From Hypericum androsaemum (Eukaryota; Streptophyta; Magnoliopsida; Malpighiales; Hypericaceae), in assembly GCA_963995505.1 (NCBI GenBank), contig OZ023181.1:16984221-17048220 (forward strand): a DNA stretch of 64,000 nt. The letters run 5' to 3'. How positions within the stretch are numbered: position 1 is the first letter of the stretch; every line of letters starts with the position of its first letter. Shown one piece after another: positions 1 through 9,746 of this stretch. The translations under genes and the position numbers were made by a program. A model generated the notes under the pieces. That model did no database searches. It saw nothing but the letters and a program-made list of their open reading frames with translations, and was not told where the DNA came from.

Positions 1-469
1 ATCATTCTGTAAGTGCCAAGTGGATTTATGAACCAATTAATTAATTAATTAATCAAGATAAATAATTGTAAAACTAAAACCAATCTAGTAACGTGGCACT
101 AAACGGAGAATAAAAGCTAACTTAACATTGAATGTTTCTTTTCTGCCGATCAATGTGACAGGATTTTCATTTTATTATTTTTATTTATTTTTTGATGAAG
201 TAATTTTTATCGAAATTAATAATATTTACATTATATATAAAACACGTTTCCTCATACAATATACAAGGTTTATTCATGGGACCTGTTAAAATGTTGACGC
301 AGTAAAATTCAAAGAAAAAAATTATGGTATGAAAAGAGAGGTAGGTGCCGCATAGCACAATTCTACTCTTCCAAACTCTTCTAAGGTCTTCTAAACGAAT
401 CAAGTAAAAATACAAGCTCTTGAACCCCAAATTCCGACATCGAATTTGACTAAATTAATCTTTTTTTTT

Positions 470-780
470 TGTATGATAGAGCACGGAATACACACAAAAA
501 AACCTCGCCTGCATCTGACTACCGTGAAAAATTGCGTAATTTTTGTGTTTCTAGATACCCCACATAACCCACAAAGTGGTTCCAGACCTTCCACGATATG
601 GTACAATGAAAAAGCAAGTGACACTCTGATTCATCTTCATCGCCGCATAAGTATCGAGAGCATCTCTCCTGATTAAATTGTCTTTGGTGGATAATTTTTC
701 CTGCAAAGTTACCCAAAGCCTCTCGTCCAGATTATCCCTGGTCCGAGTGTTCATTGTTCACCATGTTTTCGTAACCACCT
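470..780 (-). pseudogene. LINE reverse-transcriptase zinc-finger (zf-RVT) remnant
   Basis: On the minus strand two overlapping frames together read like the zf-RVT segment found C-terminal to the reverse transcriptase of plant L1-type LINEs. A stretch like 'LWVTLQEKLSTKDNLIRRD' lies in one frame and 'ECHLLFHCTISWKVWNHF' in the next, so at least one frameshift separates them. The H-x3-HC zinc ligands are visible but the upstream CxxC pair is lost. No polyA tail or target duplication was found. It is an old, non-functional fragment. Confidence 0.6.
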
Positions 781-784
781 GGTA

Positions 785-975
785 TCCGAATAATATGTGC
801 CGATTGATACAGGTTCGAGCCGGATGGGACTTTTGAAGGTGTCAAAGCTCTCTCAACAACTATTTAACAATACTGCGTTGTCAATAGTTCAAACTTTAGA
901 CCTCTTGGTTAAACTGGAACAACGCCATCAACAGTTGATCCAAGTGTTTCTCGATATTTTTATAATTTTTATTTG
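785..975. repeat. dispersed repeat, copy 1 of 3
   Basis: This stretch shares short blocks (for example 'ctctctcaacaactattta') with 46155-46290 and more weakly with 58330-58510. Read on the minus strand, a 'ggtct..gTTTGAAC' block resembles a polymerase III B box, so a decayed tRNA-derived SINE is possible. The identity is low and the ends are not defined. Confidence 0.35.
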
Positions 976-1260
976 TTGATCTTCTATTATTTTTATTTTA
1001 TTTTTATAAATAGAGTTTATTAATGGTAATATTTCAACATACTTAGAGTAAAATTCTCCATTGCGCAATTGCAACAGCTTCGTTAAAATCATACGCGATA
1101 AAATCAGTCTACTATTTTTATTTGTTAAACATCGTTTTTAAAAAGTTTCATAGTTCCTTTTTGTTAAGACTTTCTTTTATAGTTTGAACGTGTTAGTATG
1201 AACCATTCAATTGCAGCAAGCTACTATTACGACTGTTTGACTGAAGTCCCAAGTTGCAAT

Positions 1261-1475
1261 AAATTTTATCTTTTGATAAATAAGTCAAGTCGCAAAAAGT
1301 TACCTAATTAGAAAATTAAGTATTGACTTTAAAAAAAAGTATTGCAAAGATGCGTTGCTGATTTGAAAATTTTATCTTTTGATAAATAAGTCAAGTCGCA
1401 AAAAGTTACCTAATTAAGTATTGACTTTCAAAAAAAAGGAAAAGTATTGCAAAGATGCGTCGCTGATTTGAAAAA
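1261..1475. repeat. tandem duplication, about 106 bp x 2
   Basis: Two adjacent copies begin at 1261 and about 1367. They share 'tttatcttttgataaataag', 'tcaagtcgcaaaaagttacc' and 'attgcaaagatgcg' blocks at a constant 106-bp offset. Small indels distinguish the copies. No coding potential is seen. Confidence 0.85.
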
Positions 1476-1570
1476 TTACACTCGAATTAAAGTCAGTAAC
1501 TTAATCATTTCACACATTACAACAATTCCAGGAAAAGTCTTTTGAAAGTATAGTAATGACGCATTGTAAA

Positions 1571-2658
1571 TTGAATTTTGTGTGATCCAATCGAATGACG
1601 GTGGCACCTGGACGTGGAGGTGGAGACGTGCTCCTTTTGTTTGGGAGGAAGAGTGCGCCTCTCAGCTCTACAATTTAATCTCCGGTGTTCGCGTTAACTC
1701 TGAGGAGCAGGATAAATTTATATGGAGAGCGGACTCGGCTGTTGGCTTCTCTGTCCGAAACCTATACAACCTTTTGTTTGAGGGGTTCTCCATCTCCTCT
1801 CCGCCGGTTCTCTCAAGTCATTTTGCCAAGCTCATCCCCCCTAAAGTAAGTCATTTCCTTTGGGTGGCCCTTCTAGGAAAACTTAAAACTCGTGACAATC
1901 TACTCCGTATTGGCCACATCCAACCTCAAGACTCTCTGTGTCCCTTGTGCCATCTCGAGGTCGAATCATCATCCCATCTTTTTCTCCACTGTCGCCAGTC
2001 CTCCAAGGTGCTGTACTATCTACTTAAGCCTCTTGGTATTTTTTGGTGTGTTGGGGCCTCAACGGGAAGGGTTCTTGAGGACTGGGTCGGGTTGTTCCAC
2101 GGGAAGTTCTTACAGAAATTGGGATATACATTACTGGCGTCATATTTCTAGAATATTTGGTGGATGCGTAATAAGCTCATCTTTGAAAGTCAACCTCCAA
2201 ACTACGATAGTCTCATCCTTTCTATTGTTAGGCACGCTTCGGAATGGTGCTATTGGTCTGGCATTGCATCGGAAGTTTACTTTCAGGATATGTACTTGGT
2301 GCTTGATTATCTAAGGAACCACAGTTAACTGTGGATTGGGGGTTGCTTGCGGACTTCTTGCGGACCTCGTCTTCGTTCGGCTCGGCTTCTGAATTCCTCT
2401 CCACAGGTACTCTCCGGGTTGTTTGGTTTGAGTAGGCTTCGCCCATTCTCTTATTGGGAGCGGCTTTGCTTTCTTGGTGCTTTCCTTGATTTTTTCGGGC
2501 CCTTAATACTTGAAGCTTAACTTTTAGTTGTTCTCTTTGAATTGTAGTTGCTCTTTTTGTAACTGAGTATACTTTTGTTCTGAGACTGCTATTGTATCTG
2601 TTCCTTTTTATATTCAAATAAATTTATTTACTTCTAAAAAAAAATTGAATTTTGTGTG
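1571..2658 (+). mobile_element. 5'-truncated LINE insertion with intact target-site duplication
   Basis: The element body runs from 1585 to about 2644. It starts inside the coding region, contains the zf-RVT C-terminus, a 3' UTR of about 490 bp and an AATAAA motif near 2617, and ends in an A-run (about 2637-2644). The 14-base word 'ttgaattttgtgtg' lies immediately before it (1571-1584) and immediately after the A-run (2645-2658), possibly extending by two A bases on the left. A 5' truncation, polyA tail and 14-17 bp duplication are the hallmarks of target-primed reverse transcription. The perfect duplication suggests a fairly young insertion. Confidence 0.92.
1585..2151 (+). pseudogene. LINE ORF2 C-terminal fragment with zf-RVT domain
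   Basis: An open frame of about 188 codons encodes the end of a plant LINE pol protein. It includes the 'PPKVSHFLWVALLGKLKTRD' block and the zinc-binding pattern 'CPLCHLEVESSSHLFLHC' typical of zf-RVT domains. No reverse-transcriptase catalytic motif is present, because the insertion is 5'-truncated. The apparent ATG near 1582 lies partly in the target duplication and is accidental. The reading frame then breaks, and weak similarity to the post-zinc-finger region continues in another frame to about 2310. Confidence 0.85.
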
Positions 2659-4189
2659 GGGCATCTGCCCCCTTTTCAAATTAATTAGTGTATTTCTTAT
2701 TCGCATTTAATAATATATTATGAAACAAATGAGTAAAAATCTAAGTAGGAGATATATAGTTCAAAACAAAAAAAATCAAAATATATTATCTACAGTTATT
2801 AGTTTCAACTACGCCATACCTCCTCTCTATGTGGATTTGGGATTTGGCTGTGGGAACCAAAAAAACAATAAAATTTATCAATTTGTAAGGTTGGAGTTGG
2901 ACTTGGCTAATGGCTACCATGGAAATTCAAACACACATGTACTTGGACCGGATGTCCGCGGATTCCGTGACCGGATATTTATTCTTGTTTATCACACAAA
3001 CATTTACTATTTGGACAAATTTAAATTTATGTAAGAATATTTGAAAAGACAACAAAGCTTTTTCAATTTCAATGGTTCTAATTTGATAACTTTTTTAAAC
3101 TAGAATAATTTTCTTATTTACATGAAATCAAATCAAAATTACTGAAACTATACGTCTATATACATGAAGTCTGATCTGGTTATAATTCCCAATGTATAAA
3201 AATTCCATATCCAAAAACATTTTAAATTTTTTCCTTTTTGATACGGGATAATGTTAGTCCATATAGATTGGAGATATCAATCAATGAGCCAGAGTTTATT
3301 GGTATACTCAATTTGATCCAGTAAAGAGTCATTAGTCTTGTTGTTAGAAAGCAAGGCCCTCATTCTCTTCATTCGAAATAGGCCGATTATGAGTTTATTA
3401 AAAGGGTGTTGGACCCATCTACGATGACAATTAGACCATTATCGTGATGGTCTACACGATCTAGATTCGAAGAATCAAAGATATGTTCATTTGATAGATC
3501 TCAGCCTGAATTCTGCTAGGATCCTTATCTTCCAAAAAGATAAGGGCATTCTGCCATGATCCTTCCCTAATTTTTTCAAAAAATAATATGCATGTAAATA
3601 AATTACTAAACATAATACCGAATTTTCTATCTCACCCTAACCAACTTCAATTTTTTTTGCTTTGCTTGTTTGACTTCCTTATATTGATTGTAATTCAAAT
3701 CTTTTCTAAATTCTTATTGTTAAAGAGAATAAAAATTTGAATAGACTATTACAAAAGATAAAGATCTAGATACTACCTAGATCCCGCCCTTTGAAATTAC
3801 TATCCCTTCTCACCTGACCACATCCCTTTACACATTCCATCCAATACTTAAATTGGTCAGCCTCAGGCCCTCAATACCACGTGGAATTCAAAAGGAGGAC
3901 TTGGCCAATGACACGGTCGCTGGTCTCCATTCTATTTTTGCACACATTAAACCAGCCAATTGCGCTAAGACAAGCCCAGGGAAAACATGACGACGATATA
4001 ACCGACTTTTATTGGTAGGAGACGGTATCCACAGGTTAACGCATATTATGCATACACATGCATTATTCCGCCTCTCACCTTCCAATTTGGACTTATACAC
4101 ACCTTGTTTTTATTTTTTCATTGTGGCGGTCTAGCTGGTTGAAGAAGGTAAAGTGAGACAGTTCAATCTTAAAAACCAATAGTAGCTAT
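2659..4189. other. intergenic, no recognisable feature
   Basis: AT-rich DNA. Short open frames at 2720-3034 (+) and 3888-4100 (-) show no domain, signal peptide or composition that supports coding. No repeat shared with the rest of the window was noticed. Confidence 0.5.
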
Positions 4190-4580
4190 GACCTATTCTA
4201 TCGGGTTTGACTGGCCAGTTTTGTGACTGGACTGAACCGAGCAGATCCAATCGGAAAAAATTCAGAATTTGGGAAATTGATTTTTTTAGTATCGAGAATA
4301 TTCTTAAAAATTGTTTAGAAATTATTTAAAACAGAACATAATTACAAAAATAGACATATTTTTTAGTTTTAAATTTTAGTAATAAACTAATTCCTTGCAG
4401 TATTTGAAGTTTGTTAGATTTAATGAATCAACGATCATGTACTAAATTGTTTATGTCGAACGTGGTTTTAGTTTTTGAATTTAAAATAAGAACTAATGTT
4501 ACAATTATTAGGAAAAAAAATATTTATAGTTTAACCGGTTGGACCATAAACCGATAAGCTGACCAGGTCACTTCCGGGGC
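4190..4580. mobile_element. MITE-like repeat related to the 15.75-16.2 kb element
   Basis: Both ends carry 'gactgg/gaccgg', 'ggttggaccat' and 'accggttgg' blocks like those of the hAT-type MITE at 15756-16175. The middle is AT-rich filler. Terminal repeats and target duplication could not be fixed, so the limits are approximate. It lies directly upstream of the peptide gene promoter. Confidence 0.35.
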
Positions 4581-4746
4581 GGAATTTCAAAACGCTATTG
4601 GTTACTTTTCCGTCAAGCCAACGGTACTAACGTTAACGAACCTCCCGCGTTATTTCTCCAGCTACTACCAATTGCCGCAATAAAGGATCGAAGAAAAAGT
4701 CGCCCGTTGATATTAAAATACGCCTGCCTGCGACCAAAGTATTCTT

Positions 4747-4752
4747 GGTCAA
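4747..4752 (-). promoter_or_regulatory. W-box (TTGACC) upstream of the PIP-like gene
   Basis: The reverse complement of 'ggtcaa' is TTGACC, the WRKY-binding core. It lies about 45 bp upstream of the TATA box. A second TTGAC core (minus strand) lies near 4612. PIP genes are known to be induced by microbial patterns, so WRKY control would fit, but a 6-base match arises easily by chance. Confidence 0.35.
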
Positions 4753-4792
4753 ACCTCGTCCGGTCGATCATCAACTACTCCCTCGCGCTACC

Positions 4793-4800
4793 TATAAATA
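4793..4800 (+). promoter_or_regulatory. TATA box of the PIP-like peptide gene
   Basis: 'TATAAATA' lies 117 bp upstream of the start codon. This would place transcription start near 4825 and give a 5' UTR of about 90 bases. Confidence 0.65.
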
Positions 4801-4916
4801 GCACCACACAACTAAAAGCAAATCACAACACAAGCAACAACCCGAAAAAACTCAACAATATTCCTAGCTAATCTCTTGCATAAAATTTATTGATTCAAGA
4901 CAGTATTTACTCATAA

Positions 4917-5216
4917 ATGGCGACCACGGTACTCAAGACTCTTAGCTTCGTGCTTCTTCTTCTAGTTGCGAGCTCCTCGGTCCTACGGACCGAGGCTGCT
5001 CGTGATCCTTTCAATATACTCAACTCCGCTGTACCGACGAGCAAGATGGTCGAGGATTTCTTCGCTGGGTTGTCTCTCGGTGCGATTAAGCAATCGGGTC
5101 CGAGTTCTGGAACTGACGGACACAAGTTCTCCTACAGCCAGATACTTGGAGGAATCAAGAACTCGGGTCCCAGCCCCGGAGTAGGACACAGTGTGACAAC
5201 CGGCACCCACGATTGA
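4917..5216 (+). CDS. PIP2: PAMP-induced secreted peptide precursor (PIP/PIPL family)
   Basis: A single-exon gene of 99 codons. Residues 1-27 form a clear signal peptide (hydrophobic core 'LSFVLLLLVASSS') with cleavage probably near 'TEA-ARD'. After a variable propeptide there are two copies of the PIP core: SGPSSGTDGH at residues 60-69 and SGPSPGVGH at 83-91, each preceded by an 'IK.SGPS'-like context. Family knowledge: the processed C-terminal SGPSPxGxGH peptides act in the apoplast as phytocytokines sensed by the receptor kinase RLK7 and amplify pattern-triggered immunity. The C-terminal copy is canonical; the first has an extra residue (GTDGH) and may be degenerate or a second peptide. A TATA box lies at 4793. 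The next gene downstream is MRG, as beside Arabidopsis PIP2, which is why I use that symbol; it rests on synteny plus family motif. Confidence 0.88.
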   Translation: MATTVLKTLSFVLLLLVASSSVLRTEAARDPFNILNSAVPTSKMVEDFFAGLSLGAIKQSGPSSGTDGHKFSYSQILGGIKNSGPSPGVGHSVTTGTHD

Positions 5217-6609
5217 TTTTTTTTATATTGATTGTTTTGAGCAACTAAAATTAACTATCAGTTGTTTCAATCTTACCAATGCAATGTTATGCTTGGGGAA
5301 AAGATGATCACTTTTTTAGTTTTATTTAAATTTGTCATTTTAGTTGTATAGTAGGTGGGTGAGGTGCAGGGTTTTCTCTGGCTTTCATACCTTTAATTCA
5401 TACGGTGTAGCAGGATATTTCATATTTCTTTATTCTTTCACACGGTTCATTTCTCGATACAAAGAAAATAATTATTTTTGTATTTCGTTTCAAATTTCTT
5501 CAATGTTTTAGCACGGCCTTGTTTTCTTCTCTCTTTTCCACGGGAAATCATATTCAAATTCACCACCCTCAATTAGCTATATATTAATCTCAATATGCAA
5601 TCTCAAATAAATTTCATCGGAAAGAAGTTCATAAAAACTTCGACTTTATCAATGGGTTATGATAAACAGTCGTGTCAGCAACGAATCTCGTATAAGAAAA
5701 TAACTATAATTTTTTATGGATAAATTTTGTTCACGTATCATCGTCTCCTAAGTACACAATGATAGGAGATATCTTATACTACATCACCAAAATCTTAAAC
5801 CATTGCCAGCACATGCGGTCCTTATTGGCGTCACCAAATCTTAAAGCCATCGCCTAAGTCCTCACGACACCTAATTGCCCCCGCTTCGGATGTGTCACCA
5901 GTTAGATTTTTTATCTCCAACTACAAAAATTAAAATAATAAATGGGTAAATTTTTATGCATATTCAACACACTAACTAACATAGTAATACGACTATCGTC
6001 TAAAAATCTAGAAAGACAAAAGCAAGAGACTCGAAACACGGTTTCATTTTGGAAGGCATGTATACCAGACGTCGATTAATATTTAATGTCCATGTATGTC
6101 CCTAATTTATTCATGCTTAGTTGATCGGTATTGACCGATCCAACGCAAGAGAGCTCATACCCAGTCCACTAGATGTGTGGCAACTATATAATGTGTAAAC
6201 TGTTTGGACAATAAGCTAATATATATTTATTAACCGTAGTATGTAAAGTATACAATTTCAGCGTGCAAAAATACAAAATTGTAATCACCTATGTCGTTAA
6301 AATCCTACCACAAACTTAATAAGAAAGAGAAGTATCCTTTTTGGAATTATCATGGGCCTTTCACAAAATTTTCATGATGTCCAGAGAAATTCTTTTTATT
6401 TCAAATACCTTACTACACATTCACATGTTTATGCATGACAAAAAACAATTGAATTCTGTGAGTTTATCCTAATTTAAACCGAAAGATATAAATCATGTGA
6501 TTTAAATCGATATCTTGTATTTAAAAAGTATTAAGATTGAAATTTTGGATCTATATCCATATCCTGTCTGTGGAACACAATCCAGATTCACTGCACAAAT
6601 TCTAAATGC
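5217..6609. other. 3' UTR and intergenic, no recognisable feature
   Basis: AT-rich sequence following the peptide gene. I see no convincing open reading frame, RNA gene or terminal repeat. The first 200-300 bases probably include the 3' UTR of the peptide gene. Confidence 0.45.
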
Positions 6610-6783
6610 TAGGGATGGCAATGGGTAGGATAGGGTAGGGTATTGTTAGGACCCTACCCATACCCTAGTTTTTTTGGATGGACCCATACCATATCCTCGA
6701 CCCTACAAATTTTTTATTGTTAGATTCATACCCTACCCTCCTGGAGACCTAGGGTCTACAGGGTCTGCAGGGTCCGACCCTCC
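6610..6783 (+). mobile_element. hAT-type MITE, 5' fragment
   Basis: It begins with 'tagggatggcaatgggtagg', the terminal motif shared with 21063 and (as 'tagggataacaatgggtagg') with the complete MITE at 45470. The interior 'accctacaaattttttattg' and 'ttagattcataccctaccct' blocks match 45530-45570. It stops abruptly where LTR-like sequence starts. Confidence 0.7.
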
Positions 6784-6960
6784 TGGCTTGGTATGCCCCC
6801 GAACGTAGATCGTTATGGATCGAACAGAGTAACCAAACATCTTGTCTCTTGTACTTTTTTTTTTATTTTCTTGCTAGTTCGTGCTTCTCGTTGTGATTGT
6901 GATTCGCTTGTGTGTCGTGAGTATTGCTTGGGTCCACTCCGGTTCCCAGCTAAAGGGTAT
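6784..6960 (+). mobile_element. copia LTR 3'-end fragment
   Basis: This fragment is similar, block by block, to the last 185 bases of the LTR at 37780-38954: 'tcctggcttgg', 'cccc.gA.gtagatc', 'gatcgaac', 'gtgcttctcgt' and 'ttgggtccac'. The LTR terminus and primer-binding site are not preserved. Confidence 0.6.
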
Positions 6961-7080
6961 TTAGCCCAATGGCACAAGGCATTGTCAAACTCAAGAAAAT
7001 CCAGGGTTCAAATCTTAGCAAATTAATACATGGTATAAAATTTATCTTTAAAAATGTACATATTCTAAATATATTATATG
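6961..7080 (+). mobile_element. tRNA-derived SINE-like sequence
   Basis: Polymerase III promoter-like boxes are present at normal spacing: A box 'tagcccaatgg' (6962-6972) and B box 'ggttcaaatct' (7005-7015), 32 bases apart. The region does not fold into a complete tRNA cloverleaf and has no acceptor stem, so a SINE head is the better reading. The 3' end and target duplication were not found. Confidence 0.5.
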
Positions 7081-8229
7081 GGTTGGATTCAGTGCTGTCG
7101 GGGTCTAGTAGCATAATCTTGATATGGGGTAATTCAAAAAATGTAAAATTATATTGTTTGGTGGTACATCATGTTGTGTTATGTAATTGCATATTTGAAA
7201 TTATAATCGCAATTACTATTATTCTTGATTATAATAAAGTCTCATAATTTAATGAGACATTTTCTTACACGATAAAAATATAAAAAAATCTTTGATTATA
7301 GAAAAATCTCATAATTCTAGGAAATATTTTATAATTGAATAATAACACCATTAAGGAAAATAATTTCAGATACATAAATGACATGAGCATTTCCAACATG
7401 GCGTTCCGTGGTACACCATGTTACGTACATTGGTAAAAGCGTGTTCCCAAAATACCCTTGTAATTGTCAACCGTCAGATTAGAAACACGCGCGTTCCACC
7501 TCCAATCAACGGCCGAGATCGCAATCTAGATATTGGTGTTCACTCTATTAGTGTTATCACCCACTCCAACCTCATACTATATGTATGCAAAAAATGTTTA
7601 CCCACTAAGTCCGGCCCTATAAATGAACTCTCCTCTAAAAAAAATCATTTTTTTACTATGTGAAGCAAGTCCCATTAATGGAAACCGTGGAAATGATTTT
7701 GGCAATTTCAAAAGTTAGGCACTTTGGCTGAATCGGAAATAGAATTCAGTTATTTGCCTACAGTGTATATAATCAACTAGATCAGCCCATCCATATATAT
7801 ATGGGGTCGGATTCTTCAGAATTAACAATGGTACAATATGTGACTAACAATTATATAATTGCGTTATATAATGGTACAACATGTGACATACATCTGTATT
7901 TGGCGTCAGACAATGGTACATCACACAACTAACAATTGTACAATACACAGCTAACAATCGTACAACGCGCAAGTAATAATGGTATAACTGAGACTAACAT
8001 TGACACGACACTTTTTTTACATACAAAATCACAAAAATGCCCCTATGTAAATTCTGATATTACAAATTTGTCATTACGCGCGCGAGACAGCCTACGTTGT
8101 CTGGACTTTGCTGCTGGGGCCTGATAGCACTCAACCCGGGCTCATATATATACACACATATGAGGAGTCTCAAATTTACCATATTATATACCTTAAGAAC
8201 AACTACCCAACGACATAACTAGAAAAAAA
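7081..8229. other. intergenic with a degenerate short tandem repeat
   Basis: AT-rich, no gene recognised. Between about 7826 and 7998 a unit of roughly 20-30 bp ('aacaatggtacaacatgtga' and variants) recurs five or six times with divergence. The frame at 7418-7663 has no recognisable domain. Confidence 0.4.
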
Positions 8230-9115
8230 ATTATTATCAAAGAAAAGGAAAAGAAATAAAGTTTCATAGCATGTAGAACCAACCACCAGCTAACCATTAC
8301 GCAGGCATCTAACTGGTACCCCCTAGACCTAGCATCAACCTAACCCACAAATCGGGTAGTTGAGAGGGAGCGTCCTCTGGCCAATAGACAAAAGGGGCGC
8401 GCATACCACCTAAAGCTGATCTCAAGCTAACCCACAATCCGGGTAGCCGAGAGGGACGTCCTTAAGCCAATAGACTAGTGAAATGCCAATCTAACCCCCT
8501 AGACTCAAGTTGACCCACATACGGGGCAGTCTAGAGAAAACTCATGCACCCACTAGCCCACATACAAGCGAGTACGAGGTCGCAGTTACAGCCTCTGTAA
8601 GAACCATGCCACTGATAGTAGGGAAAAAGAGCACTTAGCGTTAAAACTACGAGAACCTAAAATATGGGAGGGGGGACATATCTGACCCACAAAACATAAA
8701 ACACATTCTTGCTCATTGTGCCACCATCCAGTAATTAAAAACTTCGACAAGGCATCTGCCACCGAGTTACCCTCCCGAAATATATGTGAGATCACAAAGT
8801 CCATGTCCTTAAGCAACTTCTGAGCCAAAAGCTAGCGATTTCGAAATCGCCAAAGTACCATAACCTATGGTCTGAAAGTTAGATAACACATAAGAAGAGT
8901 CAGTCTCGAGCCAAAGTCTACGTCATCTCTTAGAGTGGGTGATTTCCATCGCCATCATTGCCGCCATGAGCTAGGCTTCAAATGCATAGCGGACACCTAT
9001 ATGCGCCACAAAGTAGCCAAGTACAAACCCTCGACAATTGCAAAACACACCAGTAGTGGCGGCGATGCCCGGAGCACCCCTAGCCATCCGGGGAAAGGCG
9101 ACGCCACATTAATGT
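8230..9115 (-). pseudogene. LINE RNase H domain and 3' UTR remnant
   Basis: Minus-strand translation in three shifted frames gives a plant LINE RNase H (RVT_3) domain. A 'GVFCNCRGFVLGYFVAHIG' block lies around 9050, then 'RRLWLETDSSYV' near 8900, then 'VISHIFREGNSVADALSKF' at 8745-8800. At least two frameshifts and one stop break it. Sequence at 8280-8550 contains two copies of a 'acccacaa.tcgggtagt.gagaggg.cgtcct' block, the second matching 45385-45420, so this is a shared LINE 3' region. Confidence 0.75.
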
Positions 9116-9746
9116 CTGTCTTTATTAATTATCAGTTCTTGAGGTTGCTAAAATTGCATAAATATGATTTCTTGTTTAGTGATCCACGTTTTAAGCAAGA
9201 ACAACGGTTCGCTTAACTTGAGCAACTAGTTTTTCCTTGACGATAAATTATCTCTAAATATTGTACACTATCCTTTTTTTTTTCTAACTCGAATTAATTG
9301 ACAGAGTTAATAAGCTCTACACCATGTACTGAATGACAAAAACACGAACACGGCTATCTGAAGAGGAATATTACACAAACAAACAGTTTTTTAAATGGTT
9401 AGAAATTTATTAGAGACTCGCACAAAATAAAATTTATTCCACATAAAAATTTTAAACTTAATAATATAACAAATATGTTTTAAATTTCAGTAAACGGAAA
9501 ATTAGCAAGCAAGCAAACAAAGAGAAAGATGACACTTGCCTGACGTGGCCAGCCCAGCCCGCTTTATTTCGAAAACACTCGCCAAGGGAAGCGATAGAGA
9601 AGCTCCCGCCCCGCCCGGGGACCGGTTATCGCAAGGCCCGACTTGTTTCCGACACCCCTAACCCAAGCGCCTTTCCTAGACGCGACACTTGCCTCTCTAC
9701 AATTATATTCTCACTCCCTCCGCCTCCGCTCTTCTACTATATAAGG
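9116..9746 (+). promoter_or_regulatory. upstream region of the MRG gene
   Basis: AT-rich until about 9480, then GC-rich from 9540 up to the start codon. An AGCCCA element ('ccagcccagcccg', about 9550) of the site II type seen in housekeeping plant promoters is visible. The only TATA-like string (9739-9745) touches the start codon and is unlikely to be the core promoter. The transcription start cannot be placed. Confidence 0.35.

Noticed and set aside
2720..3034. 104-codon open frame
   Set aside because: Composition of AT-rich intergenic DNA and no homologous motif or promoter.
4907..5210. Two antisense open frames over the PIP gene
   Set aside because: Shadows; the plus-strand frame has a signal peptide, conserved motifs and a TATA box at the right distance.
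6961..7020. tRNA gene
   Set aside because: A and B boxes only; no acceptor stem, anticodon arm or T-arm pairing across the expected length.
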